A stretch of 64,000 bases of DNA from Lentzea tibetensis (GCF_007845675.1 NZ_VOBR01000019.1:106845-170844), one strand, 5' to 3'. Shown: positions 53,352-63,717, counted from the first letter of the stretch. Notes: generated by a model from the letters alone, not told the origin. Numbers and translations: made by a program.

Positions 53352-54617
53352 GTGGATCGGGCCGGTTACGAACAACGGCAGCACGCTGCGCCAGCTCATC
53401 CAGCACCTCTGCTCACAGCACAGGATGTCGCGCAGGTCGCGTTCCACCGCCCACCGCGCGGGGAGCGCGGCTACGACGCGGGCGAAGTCGACGCGTTCCT
53501 CGACCTCGTCGAGGACACCATGCGCGGCAAGGACTTCCTGAGCCGCGAAGACGTGCTCAAAATCAAGTTCAGCCCGGCTGGCGGCAAGGACCCCGGTTAC
53601 GACGTCAACGAGGTCAACGTGTTCATCCAGCTGGTAGCGGACACGTTGCGGTCGACTCCGCAGCGTCAGCAGAAGTCCGCACCGGCGCAGGGCGCGCACG
53701 CCACGTCGTCCCGCCTGACGCCCGCCATGCGGCTGACCCCGGAAGACGTTGCCGCCGTGCGGTTCCACAAGCCGCGAGCAGGCACGAAGGGCTACCACGA
53801 GGGCCAGATCGACGCGTTCCTCGACCGCATCGAGGCCACCCTGCGCGGCGAGGACGAGCTCACCTCGGAGGAAGTGCAGAACACCGAGTTCAGCCCCGCC
53901 GCGGCCGGGACGTACGGCTACGACGAGGAGGACGTGGACACGTTCCTCGACCTGGTCGTGGTCATGTTCGAGACCGCACCGCCACCCCGCCGTCCCGTCG
54001 CCCCGCCGCCGGTTGCGGCTCCGGTTCCGGCGCCGGTGAAGCCGGTCGCGGCCAAGGCGCCCACGCCTCCGCCGCGCAGACCGGACGGGCCGAAGCTGAC
54101 CCCGCAGGACATCCGCGACGTCGGTTTCCACCGCCCGCCCCGCGGCCGCCGCGGCTACCAGGAGTCGCAGGTGGACGCGTTCCTGGACCGCATCGAGGCC
54201 ACCATGCTCGGCAGGGACAACCTGACCGCGAAGGACATCCGCGACGCCAGGTTCAGTCGTCCGCTGATCGGCAGACGGGGCTACGACGAGTCCGAGGTGG
54301 ACGCCTTCCTCGCACGCGTCGAGAAGCAGCTGTCCGGCCCGGTGCGCTCGATTCAGCCGGTCCGCTCGTGGAAGGAGTTGCGCCAGCTCCGCATCCCCAC
54401 CGCACCACCCGGCCAGCGCGGCTACCGCATCGCCCAGGTCGACCGCATGCTCGAGGAGATCGGCGTCGCGCTGGACGGCATGCTCGGCGCGTCGTCCGAA
54501 GAGGTCGCGAAGGCCAAGTTCACGTACTCGCTGCTGACCGGCCAGGGCTACGACAGCTCGTTCATCGACGAACTGCTCCCCATGCTGGCCGCGGAGCTGA
54601 GGCGCCGGGGCCGCTGA
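53352..54617 (+). CDS. DivIVA-repeat protein, eight repeats
   Basis: The 421-residue protein contains about eight DivIVA-like repeats arranged as alternating types: [110 protein letters not shown] and QGYDSSFIDELLPML. A Pro/Ala-rich linker (about 215-245) splits the array. GTG 53352 has AGGAGGT 5 nt upstream. It ends RRRGR, like the smaller paralogue. The methyltransferase start overlaps its stop by 1 nt. Confidence 0.8.
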   Translation: MDRAGYEQRQHAAPAHPAPLLTAQDVAQVAFHRPPRGERGYDAGEVDAFLDLVEDTMRGKDFLSREDVLKIKFSPAGGKDPGYDVNEVNVFIQLVADTLRSTPQRQQKSAPAQGAHATSSRLTPAMRLTPEDVAAVRFHKPRAGTKGYHEGQIDAFLDRIEATLRGEDELTSEEVQNTEFSPAAAGTYGYDEEDVDTFLDLVVVMFETAPPPRRPVAPPPVAAPVPAPVKPVAAKAPTPPPRRPDGPKLTPQDIRDVGFHRPPRGRRGYQESQVDAFLDRIEATMLGRDNLTAKDIRDARFSRPLIGRRGYDESEVDAFLARVEKQLSGPVRSIQPVRSWKELRQLRIPTAPPGQRGYRIAQVDRMLEEIGVALDGMLGASSEEVAKAKFTYSLLTGQGYDSSFIDELLPMLAAELRRRGR

Positions 54618-54997
54618 TGAGCGCCCGTCTCGCGGCAGTGGTCTCGCAGCTGGAGGTCCGGCCGTCCGACCACGTGCTCGAGATCGGCTGCGGCCACGGC
54701 GTCGCGGCGTCCCTGATCTGCGAGATCCTCTCCGGCGGCACGCTCACCGCGGTCGACCGCTCGGCCAAGATGGTCGAGGCGGCGACCCGCCGCAACCGCG
54801 CTCACGTCGTGTCCGGCAGGGCCGAGTTCCTCGTCGCCGACCTGGAGGACCTGCGGCTCGGCGACCGCCGCTTCACCCTCGTGTTCGCGGTCCGCGTCGG
54901 ACTGTTCCACCGGGAACCCTCACAAGCCCGCGCGTACGTCGAGCCGTGGCTGGCACCGGACGCGAGGGTGCTGTCCTTCTTCGACACTCCCGGCTAG
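54617..54997 (+). CDS. Small class I SAM-dependent methyltransferase
   Basis: The 126-residue protein has the SAM-binding motif I (VLEIGCGHGVA, 20-30), an acidic motif II (TAVDRSAKM) and motif III-like residues (EFLVADLEDLRL). It is about half the length of most methyltransferases, lacking the C-terminal cap, but the core fold may be complete. Substrate unknown. It is translationally coupled to the DivIVA-repeat gene (TGATG) and overlaps the convergent DoxX stop by 3 nt. Confidence 0.78.
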   Translation: MSARLAAVVSQLEVRPSDHVLEIGCGHGVAASLICEILSGGTLTAVDRSAKMVEAATRRNRAHVVSGRAEFLVADLEDLRLGDRRFTLVFAVRVGLFHREPSQARAYVEPWLAPDARVLSFFDTPG

Positions 54998-55329
54998 AAC
55001 ACCAGCGCCGCGACCACCGGCGCCATGTACAGGAGCGGGAACGCCACGTGGCCGTACGAGCGGGCCCTCAACACCGTGATGGCGGCTCCGGTGAAGTACA
55101 GGACGAGCCCGATCCCGGCCGCGATCCCGATGACTGGCACGAACAGCCCTGCCACCAGGCCGGCCGCGCCCGCCGCCTTCGCCGCGCCGAGCCACGGCCA
55201 CCACGCGGCAGGCACGCCGTACGCGGCCAGCGGATCCACGACCCACGTTGCGCGGATGAAGATCGAGAACGCCGAGAAGGCCGCCATCGCGGCGCCGACG
55301 AGGGTGAGGACGACGTGGGTGGTGGACAT
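54994..55329 (-). CDS. DoxX family membrane protein
   Basis: The 111-residue protein has four TM helices (VVLTLVGAAMAAFSAFSIF at the start) and DoxX-like features (AAKAAGAAGLVAGLF, GLVLYFTGAAITVLRAR). DoxX proteins are linked to membrane redox and thiol stress; the role here is unknown. GAGGAG lies 5 nt before ATG 55329. The last four bases (CTAG) are shared with the end of the convergent methyltransferase gene. Confidence 0.8.
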   Translation of the reverse strand: MSTTHVVLTLVGAAMAAFSAFSIFIRATWVVDPLAAYGVPAAWWPWLGAAKAAGAAGLVAGLFVPVIGIAAGIGLVLYFTGAAITVLRARSYGHVAFPLLYMAPVVAALVF

Positions 55330-55561
55330 CTGGGCTCCTCGGTCAGGGGTGACTACACCGCACTGACCCACCAGGCTTGGCGAACGTGACCGCGCTTGGG
55401 CGTGACAGCCGTCACGCCGAGGTCGACCTGCCGCCACAGCCCACGCCGCTGCAGCTCATGCCGCGCTAGCGCAGAGGTCCCCGCCAGGGGGTCCCCTGCT
55501 TTGATTCTCCCAGCCGACACCGACAGTTCCGGTGCCGAATGCGCACCAAGAGCCCGAACTC

Positions 55562-55578
55562 GCCGAAAAGAATTCGGC
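55562..55578 (-). terminator. Hairpin downstream of the ABC-F gene
   Basis: GCCGAA and TTCGGC enclose 5 nt, 7 nt beyond the ABC-F stop. The stem is short. The rest of 55,330-55,561 holds no gene; a further inverted repeat CACCG/CGGTG lies near 55,520. Confidence 0.45.
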
Positions 55579-55584
55579 AAGCGG

Positions 55585-57351
<1,767 letters not shown>

Positions 57352-57393
57352 CAAAACCTCACGACTAGACGAAACTGCCAGCCTGAAGGCTAC

Positions 57394-58584
57394 CTAGAAG
57401 GGCCAAAGCCCCTGCTCACCCGTCTCCAGAAGCCCGATCGCCCGGAACGCGGACTCCGAGAGCCCGTCGTAGCAGTACCTGTTCGGCACGCTGACCGACG
57501 CCGGGCCGGACCGGCCGAGGCTCCAGACGTGCAGCGGCACGGACCTGGGCACCGCCCGGTGCAGCGGGCCGTCGATGTCCTGCTCCCCGGTGACGACCAC
57601 GACCCGGTCGTGCCGACGGAACCACTTGCGGATGACTCGCACCACGTCGTCACGGCGCAGGAACCCGCCGCCGCGTCGCCACCGCACGATCTGCGCGTGC
57701 TCGCAGTTGCTCGCCAGCAGGTCAGCGCCCCGCTCGAACCCGGCCGCGGTGTCGATCAGCACGAGGGTGTGGCCGGGCACCCGCGGCACGGAACGGCCGG
57801 CGGGCGCCCGCACGTCGCCCAGTCCGGCCTGCTCGAGCTCGGGGAGCGAACGCAGCAGCTGGCGGTCGGTCATCGTCGGCAGCAGGACCTCCCACTCCGC
57901 CGCGGTGAGCTGCCGCTTCAGCCAGCCGTGCACCGAGACCCAGGTGATGCCCCCGTCCGCCACGGCCGCGGCGTCGAGCCGACGCGAGCGGACGGGCACC
58001 GCGGACAACGCCGCGCGAGCCCGCACGACCGCCAGCTCGGCCGGGATCTCGGCGTTGCGGCGGTACCTGCGGTCGACGGCGTAGGAGAACAACGCGGCCT
58101 GGTGGGCGTCGACCGGAGCCGGGTGCACGCGCGCGAGCACGTCGCCGAACCGGATGCTGAGTGAGGAGCCGTCGTGGGCGAGCAGCGACCGCTCGGTGTA
58201 GAGGCGGCGGACGGCGTCGGCGACCCCGCGCTTCAACGGTTTCGGCAGGGTGCGTCCGTGCCAGTGGTTCCAGTACGCCAGCAGCCAGCCCGGCTCGTCG
58301 GCCTGGCGCAGCACGGAGTCGACGACCTGCCGGGACAGACCGTGCTGACCCGCGGCACGCCGGGCAGCGACGAACTCGGCCGCACCGATGAACGCGCTGG
58401 ACACCAGGTCCGCCTCGTGCCGCACCCAGCGCAACAGCCGGGCCGTCCACTCCGGATCGTCGACGGCGCACCGGCGCACCAGCTCGACGTAACGGGCGAG
58501 GTGGGCGGCGTTGTACACGGGGTCGTCGCTGACGAGGTGCGACGCGGCGATCAGGAACAGCTCGGTCTTGGTCGATCTGCCCAC
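57394..58584 (-). CDS. TROVE domain protein (Ro60/Rsr-like RNA-binding protein)
   Basis: The 396-residue protein carries TROVE-type helical repeats (SDDPVYNAAHLARYVELVRRC, RLLRWVRHEADLVSSAFIGA) and a vWA-like C-terminal half (VLIDTAAGF, VVVVTGEQD, NRYCYDGLSESAFRAIGLL). Ro60/Rsr proteins form a ring that binds Y RNAs and misfolded RNA and help exoribonucleases. It is shorter than typical Ro60 (about 530 residues), and the DxSxS metal site is degenerate (DTAAG). GTG 58584 has GAGGGGG nearby. A candidate Y RNA lies immediately upstream. Confidence 0.8.
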   Translation of the reverse strand: MGRSTKTELFLIAASHLVSDDPVYNAAHLARYVELVRRCAVDDPEWTARLLRWVRHEADLVSSAFIGAAEFVAARRAAGQHGLSRQVVDSVLRQADEPGWLLAYWNHWHGRTLPKPLKRGVADAVRRLYTERSLLAHDGSSLSIRFGDVLARVHPAPVDAHQAALFSYAVDRRYRRNAEIPAELAVVRARAALSAVPVRSRRLDAAAVADGGITWVSVHGWLKRQLTAAEWEVLLPTMTDRQLLRSLPELEQAGLGDVRAPAGRSVPRVPGHTLVLIDTAAGFERGADLLASNCEHAQIVRWRRGGGFLRRDDVVRVIRKWFRRHDRVVVVTGEQDIDGPLHRAVPRSVPLHVWSLGRSGPASVSVPNRYCYDGLSESAFRAIGLLETGEQGLWPF

Positions 58585-58607
58585 GTTCGCCCCCTCACAG
58601 CAAAAGA

Positions 58608-58723
58608 CCACACGTGCCCCGAGATCGGAGTTGGCTCTCGGCCGGACGGGGTTTACCGACCCGCCCCGCGCCACTGACCAAGCCCGCGGAGACCCGCGAG
58701 ACCGCGCACCGGGGCACGTGTGG
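58608..58723 (-). ncRNA. Candidate Y RNA upstream of the TROVE gene
   Basis: The ends 58608-58621 and 58710-58723 are perfectly complementary over 14 bp (CCACACGTGCCCCG with CGGGGCACGTGTGG) and enclose 88 nt, the size and closed-stem shape of bacterial Y RNAs. Inside, a CGCGG-GTCT-CCGCG hairpin and a GGGGCGGG...AACCCCG stem can form. On the minus strand the RNA ends in TCTTTTGC just before the TROVE ribosome-binding site. A -10-like TACAGT lies at 58746-58751. Known Y RNAs are encoded next to rsr. No Y RNA consensus was identified, so this is structural inference. Confidence 0.5.
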
Positions 58724-58780
58724 AGCTTCCGGAGAAGCCGGGAGAACTGTAGATCGGCGGATTCGACTGCCGCAGCCGGA

Positions 58781-59749
58781 TCAAGCGTGCACCTCGGGCG
58801 GAATGGGACGCGGCGCCTCCTCGGTCGAGATGACCTTCGCACCGGGCACCGGCCCGGACGCGACGCGCACCGTCCGGCACACACCCGCTCCGGCCAGCTC
58901 GGCGGCCACGCGCACCGCGGCGTCGCTGTCCGTGCAGAGGAACGCGCACGTGGGCCCGGAGCCGGACACGATGCCCGCCAGCGCACCCGCGCTCACGCCC
59001 GCGCGCAGCGTGCGGCGCAGGTTCGGGCGCAGCGACACGGCGGCCGCCTGGAGGTCGTTGCCGAGCAGCAGGGCGAGCTGGCGCGGGTCGCCGGACGACA
59101 GGCCCTCCAGCACCGCCTCGACCTCGCCGACGCGCGGCGGGTCGCCCTCGCGGCGCAGCCGGTCCAGCTCGTCGAAGACGTCCGGCGTCGACAGGCCGCG
59201 CCGGTCGAACGCGAGCACCCAGTGGAACTGGTGTCGGGCCAGCACGGGCACGATCCGCTCGCCGCGGCCGGTGCCGAGCGCGGTGCCGCCGTACAGCGCG
59301 AACGGCACGTCCGCGCCGAGCTTCGCGGCCAGCCCGGCCAGCTCGTCACGGCTGATCTCCAGCCGCCACAACGCGGCCAGACCGACGAGCGTGGCGGCGG
59401 CGTCCGCGCTGCCGCCCGCCATGCCGCCCGCGACCGGGATGGCCTTGCGGATCACGACCCGCACCTTCGGGTCTTCCGGGTCCTTGCCGACGTGCGCGGC
59501 CAGCACCCGGACCGCGCGCCAGGCGAGGTTGGAGGCACCGGTGGGCACCGAGTCGGCGCCCTCGCCGTGCACCTCCACTCCAGGCTCGTCGGCGACCGCG
59601 ACTGTCACCTCGTCCACCAGCGACAACGCTTGGAAGATGGTGACCAGGTCGTGGTAGCCGTCCTTGCGCACGTCGCCGACAGCCAGGTGCAGGTTGACCT
59701 TGGCCGGGACGCGGACCGTGACAGGGGGTGGGACTACAGCGAGCACCAC
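58781..59749 (-). CDS. ispE: 4-diphosphocytidyl-2-C-methyl-D-erythritol kinase
   Basis: This GHMP kinase phosphorylates CDP-ME in the MEP pathway to isoprenoids. The 322-residue protein has [20 protein letters not shown], the ATP-binding GHMP motif [33 protein letters not shown] and the C-terminal [13 protein letters not shown] 59749 is the start. In mycobacteria ispE follows ksgA directly; here metNIQ lies between. Confidence 0.95.
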   Translation of the reverse strand: MVLAVVPPPVTVRVPAKVNLHLAVGDVRKDGYHDLVTIFQALSLVDEVTVAVADEPGVEVHGEGADSVPTGASNLAWRAVRVLAAHVGKDPEDPKVRVVIRKAIPVAGGMAGGSADAAATLVGLAALWRLEISRDELAGLAAKLGADVPFALYGGTALGTGRGERIVPVLARHQFHWVLAFDRRGLSTPDVFDELDRLRREGDPPRVGEVEAVLEGLSSGDPRQLALLLGNDLQAAAVSLRPNLRRTLRAGVSAGALAGIVSGSGPTCAFLCTDSDAAVRVAAELAGAGVCRTVRVASGPVPGAKVISTEEAPRPIPPEVHA

Positions 59750-59802
59750 GTCAGCGTACGGGCGTTCGGGTGGTCCACACGTATCCCCTGGTCACAGTGA
59801 TC

Positions 59803-60603
59803 TCATACGGCGATGACGGAACCGGCGAAGGTCGACTTGATGTAGTCCTTCACCTGAGGCGACCCGAGCAGCTCGGCGAGCTTGCGGATCCGCTCGTCAC
59901 CCTTGAGCTCGGCCCTGGTGACCAGGCCGTTCGCGTTCGGGTTGCCCTCGGCCTCCTCCAGCGCGAGCGCGTCGGTGGCCGGCTTGAGCTGGGCGTCGAT
60001 CGCGTAGTTGCCGTTGATCACCGACGCGTCGGTGTCCTCCAGCGACCGCGGCAGCTGCGCGGCTTCGAGCGTGACGAACTGCAGGTTCTTCGGATTGTCC
60101 GAAACGTCCCGAACGGACACGTCCGCACCGGACTTGCCGAGCTTGATCAGACCGTTGGCCTCCAGCAGCCGCAGCCCGCGCGCCTCGTTCGTGGCGTCGT
60201 TGGCCAGGCCGACCTTCGCGCCGGACGGCAGGTCGCTCAACGACTTGTGCTTCTTGGAGTAGACGCCGAGCGGTTCGATGTGGACCGGCGCGATCCACTC
60301 GACCTGCGCGCCGCTCTGGCCCTTGAACGTCTCCAGGTACGGCACGGTCTGGAAGTAGTTGGCGTCGAGCGAACCGTCGACCAGCGCGGTGTTGGGCTGG
60401 ACGTAGTCGGTGAACTCGACGACCTCGATCTTGAGGCCCTTCTCGGCGGCGAGGTTCTCCGCGACGTAGCGCAGGATCTGCGCGTGCGGGACGGGCGAGA
60501 CGCCGACCTTCAGCGCGTCGGTCGACGAGGCGGTCGAGCCACCCGCGGAGCAGGCCGTGGACAACAAGAGGGCAGCCGAAATCAGGGCAGCACGAATACG
60601 CAT
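59803..60603 (-). CDS. metQ: Methionine ABC transporter substrate-binding lipoprotein (NlpA family)
   Basis: The 266-residue lipoprotein (lipobox LLSTAC, Cys18) has the NlpA features VGVSPVPHAQILRYV, FTDYVQPNTALVDGSLDANYFQTVPYLE, EPLGVYSKKHKSLSDLP and NDATNEARGLRLLEANGLI. It binds D- or L-methionine. Ribosome-binding site AAGGAA is 4-5 nt before ATG 60603. It is the last gene of metNIQ. Confidence 0.93.
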   Translation of the reverse strand: MRIRAALISAALLLSTACSAGGSTASSTDALKVGVSPVPHAQILRYVAENLAAEKGLKIEVVEFTDYVQPNTALVDGSLDANYFQTVPYLETFKGQSGAQVEWIAPVHIEPLGVYSKKHKSLSDLPSGAKVGLANDATNEARGLRLLEANGLIKLGKSGADVSVRDVSDNPKNLQFVTLEAAQLPRSLEDTDASVINGNYAIDAQLKPATDALALEEAEGNPNANGLVTRAELKGDERIRKLAELLGSPQVKDYIKSTFAGSVIAV

Positions 60604-60620
60604 TACGTTCCTTGTGAGAG

Positions 60621-61304
60621 TTAGACAGAAGCGTGCCGGCGTCGGTCGGACGCACGAGCGGCACGGGTGAAGCCGAACTGGATGACGGTGGTCAGCACCG
60701 CGAGCCACGCGACGGTGCTCCACAGGAGGCGGGCGTTGAACCGCTGGTAGCCCTCGCGGATGGCGAGGTCGCCGAGTCCGCCGCCACCGATCACACCCGC
60801 CATCGCGGAGTACCCGATCAGCGCGATCACGGTCACGCCGATCGCGTTGATCAGCGCGGGCAGCGACTCGCGGATCAGCACGCTGCGCACGATCCGCACC
60901 GTCGACGCACCGGTCGTGACGGCCGCTTCGACGACCGACACGTGCACCTCGGACAGGATGTTCTGCACGAGCCGCCCGACGAACGGGATTGCGCCGACGG
61001 ACAGCGGCACGATCACCGCGCTGGTGCCGATCGACGCGCCGACGACGAGCCGGGTGACCGACATCAGCGCGACGAGCAGCACGATGAACGGCATCGAGCG
61101 GCCGAGGTCCGTGACGAAGCTGAGCACCCGGTGCAGGTTCGCCTGCGGCCGCAACCCACCTGGCGAGGTGAGCTGCAGCCACACGCCGACCGGAATGCCG
61201 AACAGGGTTGCGATCAGGGTGGCGACGCCGACCATGTACAGCGTCTCGCCGGTGGCCTCGACGAGCCGGTTGAGCACGTCGGACCAGGGTGTCGCAGACC
61301 TCAC
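60621..61304 (-). CDS. metI: Methionine ABC transporter permease
   Basis: The 227-residue permease has five TM helices, including MVGVATLIATLFGIPVG and IPFVGRLVQNILSEV, and the EAA-like VEAAVTTGASTVRIVRSVLI motif that contacts the ATPase. GTG 61304 overlaps the metN stop (GTGA). It is followed by metQ 17 nt downstream. Confidence 0.93.
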   Translation of the reverse strand: MRSATPWSDVLNRLVEATGETLYMVGVATLIATLFGIPVGVWLQLTSPGGLRPQANLHRVLSFVTDLGRSMPFIVLLVALMSVTRLVVGASIGTSAVIVPLSVGAIPFVGRLVQNILSEVHVSVVEAAVTTGASTVRIVRSVLIRESLPALINAIGVTVIALIGYSAMAGVIGGGGLGDLAIREGYQRFNARLLWSTVAWLAVLTTVIQFGFTRAARASDRRRHASV

Positions 61305-62299
61305 GCAGCTACTCCCTGCGGACCCTTCAGCGTCCGGCGCACGACGCCACCCGCCTCGGAGATCCACTCGAGCGCCGAGTCGGCCCGCTCACCGGTGATG
61401 CCGAGGCGGAACCGCGCGACCGGCGTCTCGGCGAGCCGGGTGAGCCCGCCACCGAGCAGGTTCACCTCGACGCCGAACCGGTGCGACGCCTCGGGAAGCA
61501 GCGCGCCGACGGCAGCGAACCCGACGAGCACGACGTCCGCGACGCGGTCGAAGTTGCTCTCGTTCACCGGGTTCAGGTCGACCGCGGGCAGCAACGCGGA
61601 AGCGGTGCGGCTGTTCGAGTCGCCGATCAGGTCGAGCAGCTTGCCGTTCTCGACGACCCGCCCCTCTTCGAGCACCGCGACGTCGTCGCAGATCTTCCGC
61701 ACCACAGCCATGTCGTGCGTGACCACGAGAACAGTGACACCCAGCTCAGCACGGGCCCGGTCGAGCACCGTCAACACAGACCCGGTCGTCTCGGGGTCGA
61801 GCGCGGACGTCGGCTCGTCGGCGAGCAGCACCGACGGCCCGGCGGCGAGCGCACGCGCCACGGCGATCCGCTGCCGCTGCCCACCGGACAGCTGGTCGGG
61901 GTAACTACCGGCCTTGTCGGTGAGCCCGACGAGGTCGAGCAATTCACCAACCCGGCTGCGCCGCTGCGGTCCGGGCACGCCGGCCGACTCCAGCGGCAAC
62001 GCGATGTTGCCGGCGGCGGTCCGCTGCCGCAGCAACGAATCCCCTTGCGGCACAACACCGATCTGCCGCCGAGCGTTGCGCAGGGCAGTACCGCCGAGCG
62101 CGGTCAGGTCGGTCCCGTCCACCCGGATGGCACCGCTGTCCGGCCGCTCGAGCAACGCGACGCACCGAGCGAGCGTGGACTTGCCGGCACCGCTGGGTCC
62201 GACGACCCCGAGCACGCTGCCGGACTGGACGTCGAGGCTGACGCCGTTCAGGACAGGAATGCCCTGGAAGGACTTGGTGAGGTTCTCAACTGTGATCAC
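61301..62299 (-). CDS. metN: Methionine ABC transporter ATP-binding protein
   Basis: The 332-residue ATPase has Walker A GPSGAGKST, signature [15 protein letters not shown], Walker B VLLADEPTSALD and a C-terminal NIL-like domain (about 260-332, GITGERADSALEWISEAGG), which in MetN binds methionine and inhibits uptake. GTG 62299 has GGAG 7 nt upstream. It is the first gene of the operon and is preceded by a SAM riboswitch and a leader peptide. Confidence 0.94.
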   Translation of the reverse strand: MITVENLTKSFQGIPVLNGVSLDVQSGSVLGVVGPSGAGKSTLARCVALLERPDSGAIRVDGTDLTALGGTALRNARRQIGVVPQGDSLLRQRTAAGNIALPLESAGVPGPQRRSRVGELLDLVGLTDKAGSYPDQLSGGQRQRIAVARALAAGPSVLLADEPTSALDPETTGSVLTVLDRARAELGVTVLVVTHDMAVVRKICDDVAVLEEGRVVENGKLLDLIGDSNSRTASALLPAVDLNPVNESNFDRVADVVLVGFAAVGALLPEASHRFGVEVNLLGGGLTRLAETPVARFRLGITGERADSALEWISEAGGVVRRTLKGPQGVAA

Positions 62300-62328
62300 T
62301 GTTTCGCTCCACGAATGCGCGCGGCACC

Positions 62329-62346
62329 GCACGCCCCAGGGCGTGT
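62329..62346 (-). promoter_or_regulatory. Hairpin between the leader peptide and metN
   Basis: CACGCC and GGCGTG, with flanking G-T pairs, enclose 4 nt, about 30 nt before the metN start. It could be part of an attenuator that responds to translation of the leader peptide. Confidence 0.4.
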
Positions 62347-62408
62347 GCTGGCCGGAGTCCTGCTAGAGAAGCGTCCGAAGTGGACGACGAAGACCTAGAG
62401 AAGGCGCC

Positions 62409-62495
62409 TTAGACGAGGTGGCGACGACAGGCAGAAGCGGTACGGCGGCACTGGTCGACGACTCGCCGGCGCGTGAGCATTCGCTGCGTGTGCAC
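62409..62495 (-). CDS. Leader peptide of metNIQ (putative Cys-type attenuation peptide)
   Basis: The 28-residue peptide starts at GTG 62495 with GGAGG 6 nt upstream. It contains LTRRRVVDQCRRTASAC, matching the RRxVDxxR...SAxC pattern of actinobacterial putative leader peptides placed before sulfur-metabolism genes. Its two Cys codons could sense charged tRNA-Cys. The stop is 109 nt before metN. Confidence 0.7.
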   Translation of the reverse strand: MHTQRMLTRRRVVDQCRRTASACRRHLV

Positions 62496-62504
62496 TGTGA
62501 TCCT

Positions 62505-62592
62505 CCATCGCTCCTGGCGGTAGCACCTGCCCACATCGAGTGGGTGGTTGCTGCGACGTCGTAGAGCCAGGTCTCTCAGTCGCTCGGGATGG
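62505..62592 (-). ncRNA. SAM riboswitch (SAM-I/S-box type) of metNIQ
   Basis: On the minus strand the aptamer core is recognisable: GAGCGAC-TGAGAGACC-TGGCTCT-ACGAC-GTCGC followed by AGCAACC, a P3 hairpin CCCAC-TCGA-TGTGGG and GGTGCTACC, closed by P1 CCATC/GATGG. This fits the S-box family that binds S-adenosylmethionine and shuts down methionine uptake genes. P1 ends GATGG, which overlaps GGAGG of the leader-peptide ribosome-binding site. Subclass (SAM-I versus SAM-IV-like) is not certain. Confidence 0.82.
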
Positions 62593-62683
62593 CACTTCGA
62601 AGTGAACCCGACAGGACTAGCCGAACGCAAGCCAAAATTGGGATCGTTCGTCAGATCACACTGTTGGCCGAAGGATCAAGCGC

Positions 62684-63520
62684 TCAGACCTCGGCTATCC
62701 GGACGAAGTCTCTGACGCCCAGTTGCTCACCCCTCAGGCCGGGGTCAACCCCGGCCTTACGAAGCCTCACTTCAGCCTCAGCAGCACTACCAGCCCACCC
62801 CGCGAGCGCCGCCCGCAACGTCTTCCTGCGCTGCGCAAACGCCGCGTCCACCAGCGCAAACAGCTTCTCCCGGTCCACATCGGACACCAACTCGTCGTGC
62901 CGCGTAAATGCCACCAACGCGGAGTCGACGTTGGGCACCGGCCAGAACACGTTGCGCCCGACCATCCCGGCCTTCTTGGCCTCGGCGTACCAGGCGAGCT
63001 TCACACTGGGCACGCCGTAGATGCGACTACCAGGCGCGGCGGCCATCCGGTCCGCAACCTCGGCCTGCACCATCACCAGCCCCTTGCAGAGGGAGGGCAA
63101 CTCGGCCATGAGGTGCAGGACGACAGGTACCGCCACGTTGTACGGCAGGTTCGCAACCAACGCGGTCGGCTCCGCAGGCAGGTCACCGACCGCGACCTTC
63201 ATCGCGTCTTTGAGCACCACGCTCAACCGACCCGCCAGCTCAGGCGCCTGCTCCCGCGCGGTCTGCGGCAGCCGAGCGGCCAGCACCGGGTCGATCTCGA
63301 CCGCGACGAGCTCCTTGCAAGCGGGCAGCAACGCAAGGGTGAGCGACCCGAGCCCAGGCCCCACCTCGAGCACGACGTCCTCGGGAGACAACTCAGCCGA
63401 GGCCACGATGCGCCGCACCGTGTTGGGGTCGTGCACGAAGTTCTGCCCCAACTTCTTGGTGGGCCGGATGCCCAACTCAGCGGCAAGCCTGCGCACGTCG
63501 GCGGGTCCCAGCAAGTTCAC
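62684..63520 (-). CDS. rsmA: 16S rRNA (adenine1518/1519-N6) dimethyltransferase
   Basis: The enzyme (KsgA) dimethylates two adenines in helix 45 of 16S rRNA. The 278-residue protein has [17 protein letters not shown], the SAM-binding [14 protein letters not shown], the catalytic [14 protein letters not shown] motif and the C-terminal [19 protein letters not shown] 63520 is the start. In mycobacteria it is followed by ispE; here metNIQ intervene. Confidence 0.95.
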   Translation of the reverse strand: MNLLGPADVRRLAAELGIRPTKKLGQNFVHDPNTVRRIVASAELSPEDVVLEVGPGLGSLTLALLPACKELVAVEIDPVLAARLPQTAREQAPELAGRLSVVLKDAMKVAVGDLPAEPTALVANLPYNVAVPVVLHLMAELPSLCKGLVMVQAEVADRMAAAPGSRIYGVPSVKLAWYAEAKKAGMVGRNVFWPVPNVDSALVAFTRHDELVSDVDREKLFALVDAAFAQRRKTLRAALAGWAGSAAEAEVRLRKAGVDPGLRGEQLGVRDFVRIAEV

Positions 63521-63566
63521 CAGGGCATTCTCTCACCACTGACGACGAACACCGCCCAACAGGGGC

Positions 63567-63710
63567 GACGCCGAAGGCGAGCCGACCAAGGCACGATGCC
63601 GAAGGCGAGCACCCCAAGCCCGCGATGCCGAAGACGAGCCGCCCCAAAGCCCGCGATGCCGAAGGCGAGCCGTCCCAAGCTTGTAGTGCCGAAGGCGCAA
63701 CAACCACAGG
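63567..63710. repeat. Five imperfect tandem repeats of 28-31 bp
   Basis: Units begin at 63567, 63595, 63624, 63655 and 63685, each around GATGCCGAAGGCGAGCC followed by CCCAAGCC. The core GCC-GAA-GGC is a small hairpin. The run lies upstream of rsmA and holds no gene. Confidence 0.75.
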
Positions 63711-63717
63711 TGGGGGC

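Noticed and set aside
63567-63710. CRISPR array
   Set aside because: Repeats are degenerate, spacing is 28-31 bp with no unique spacers, and no cas genes are nearby.
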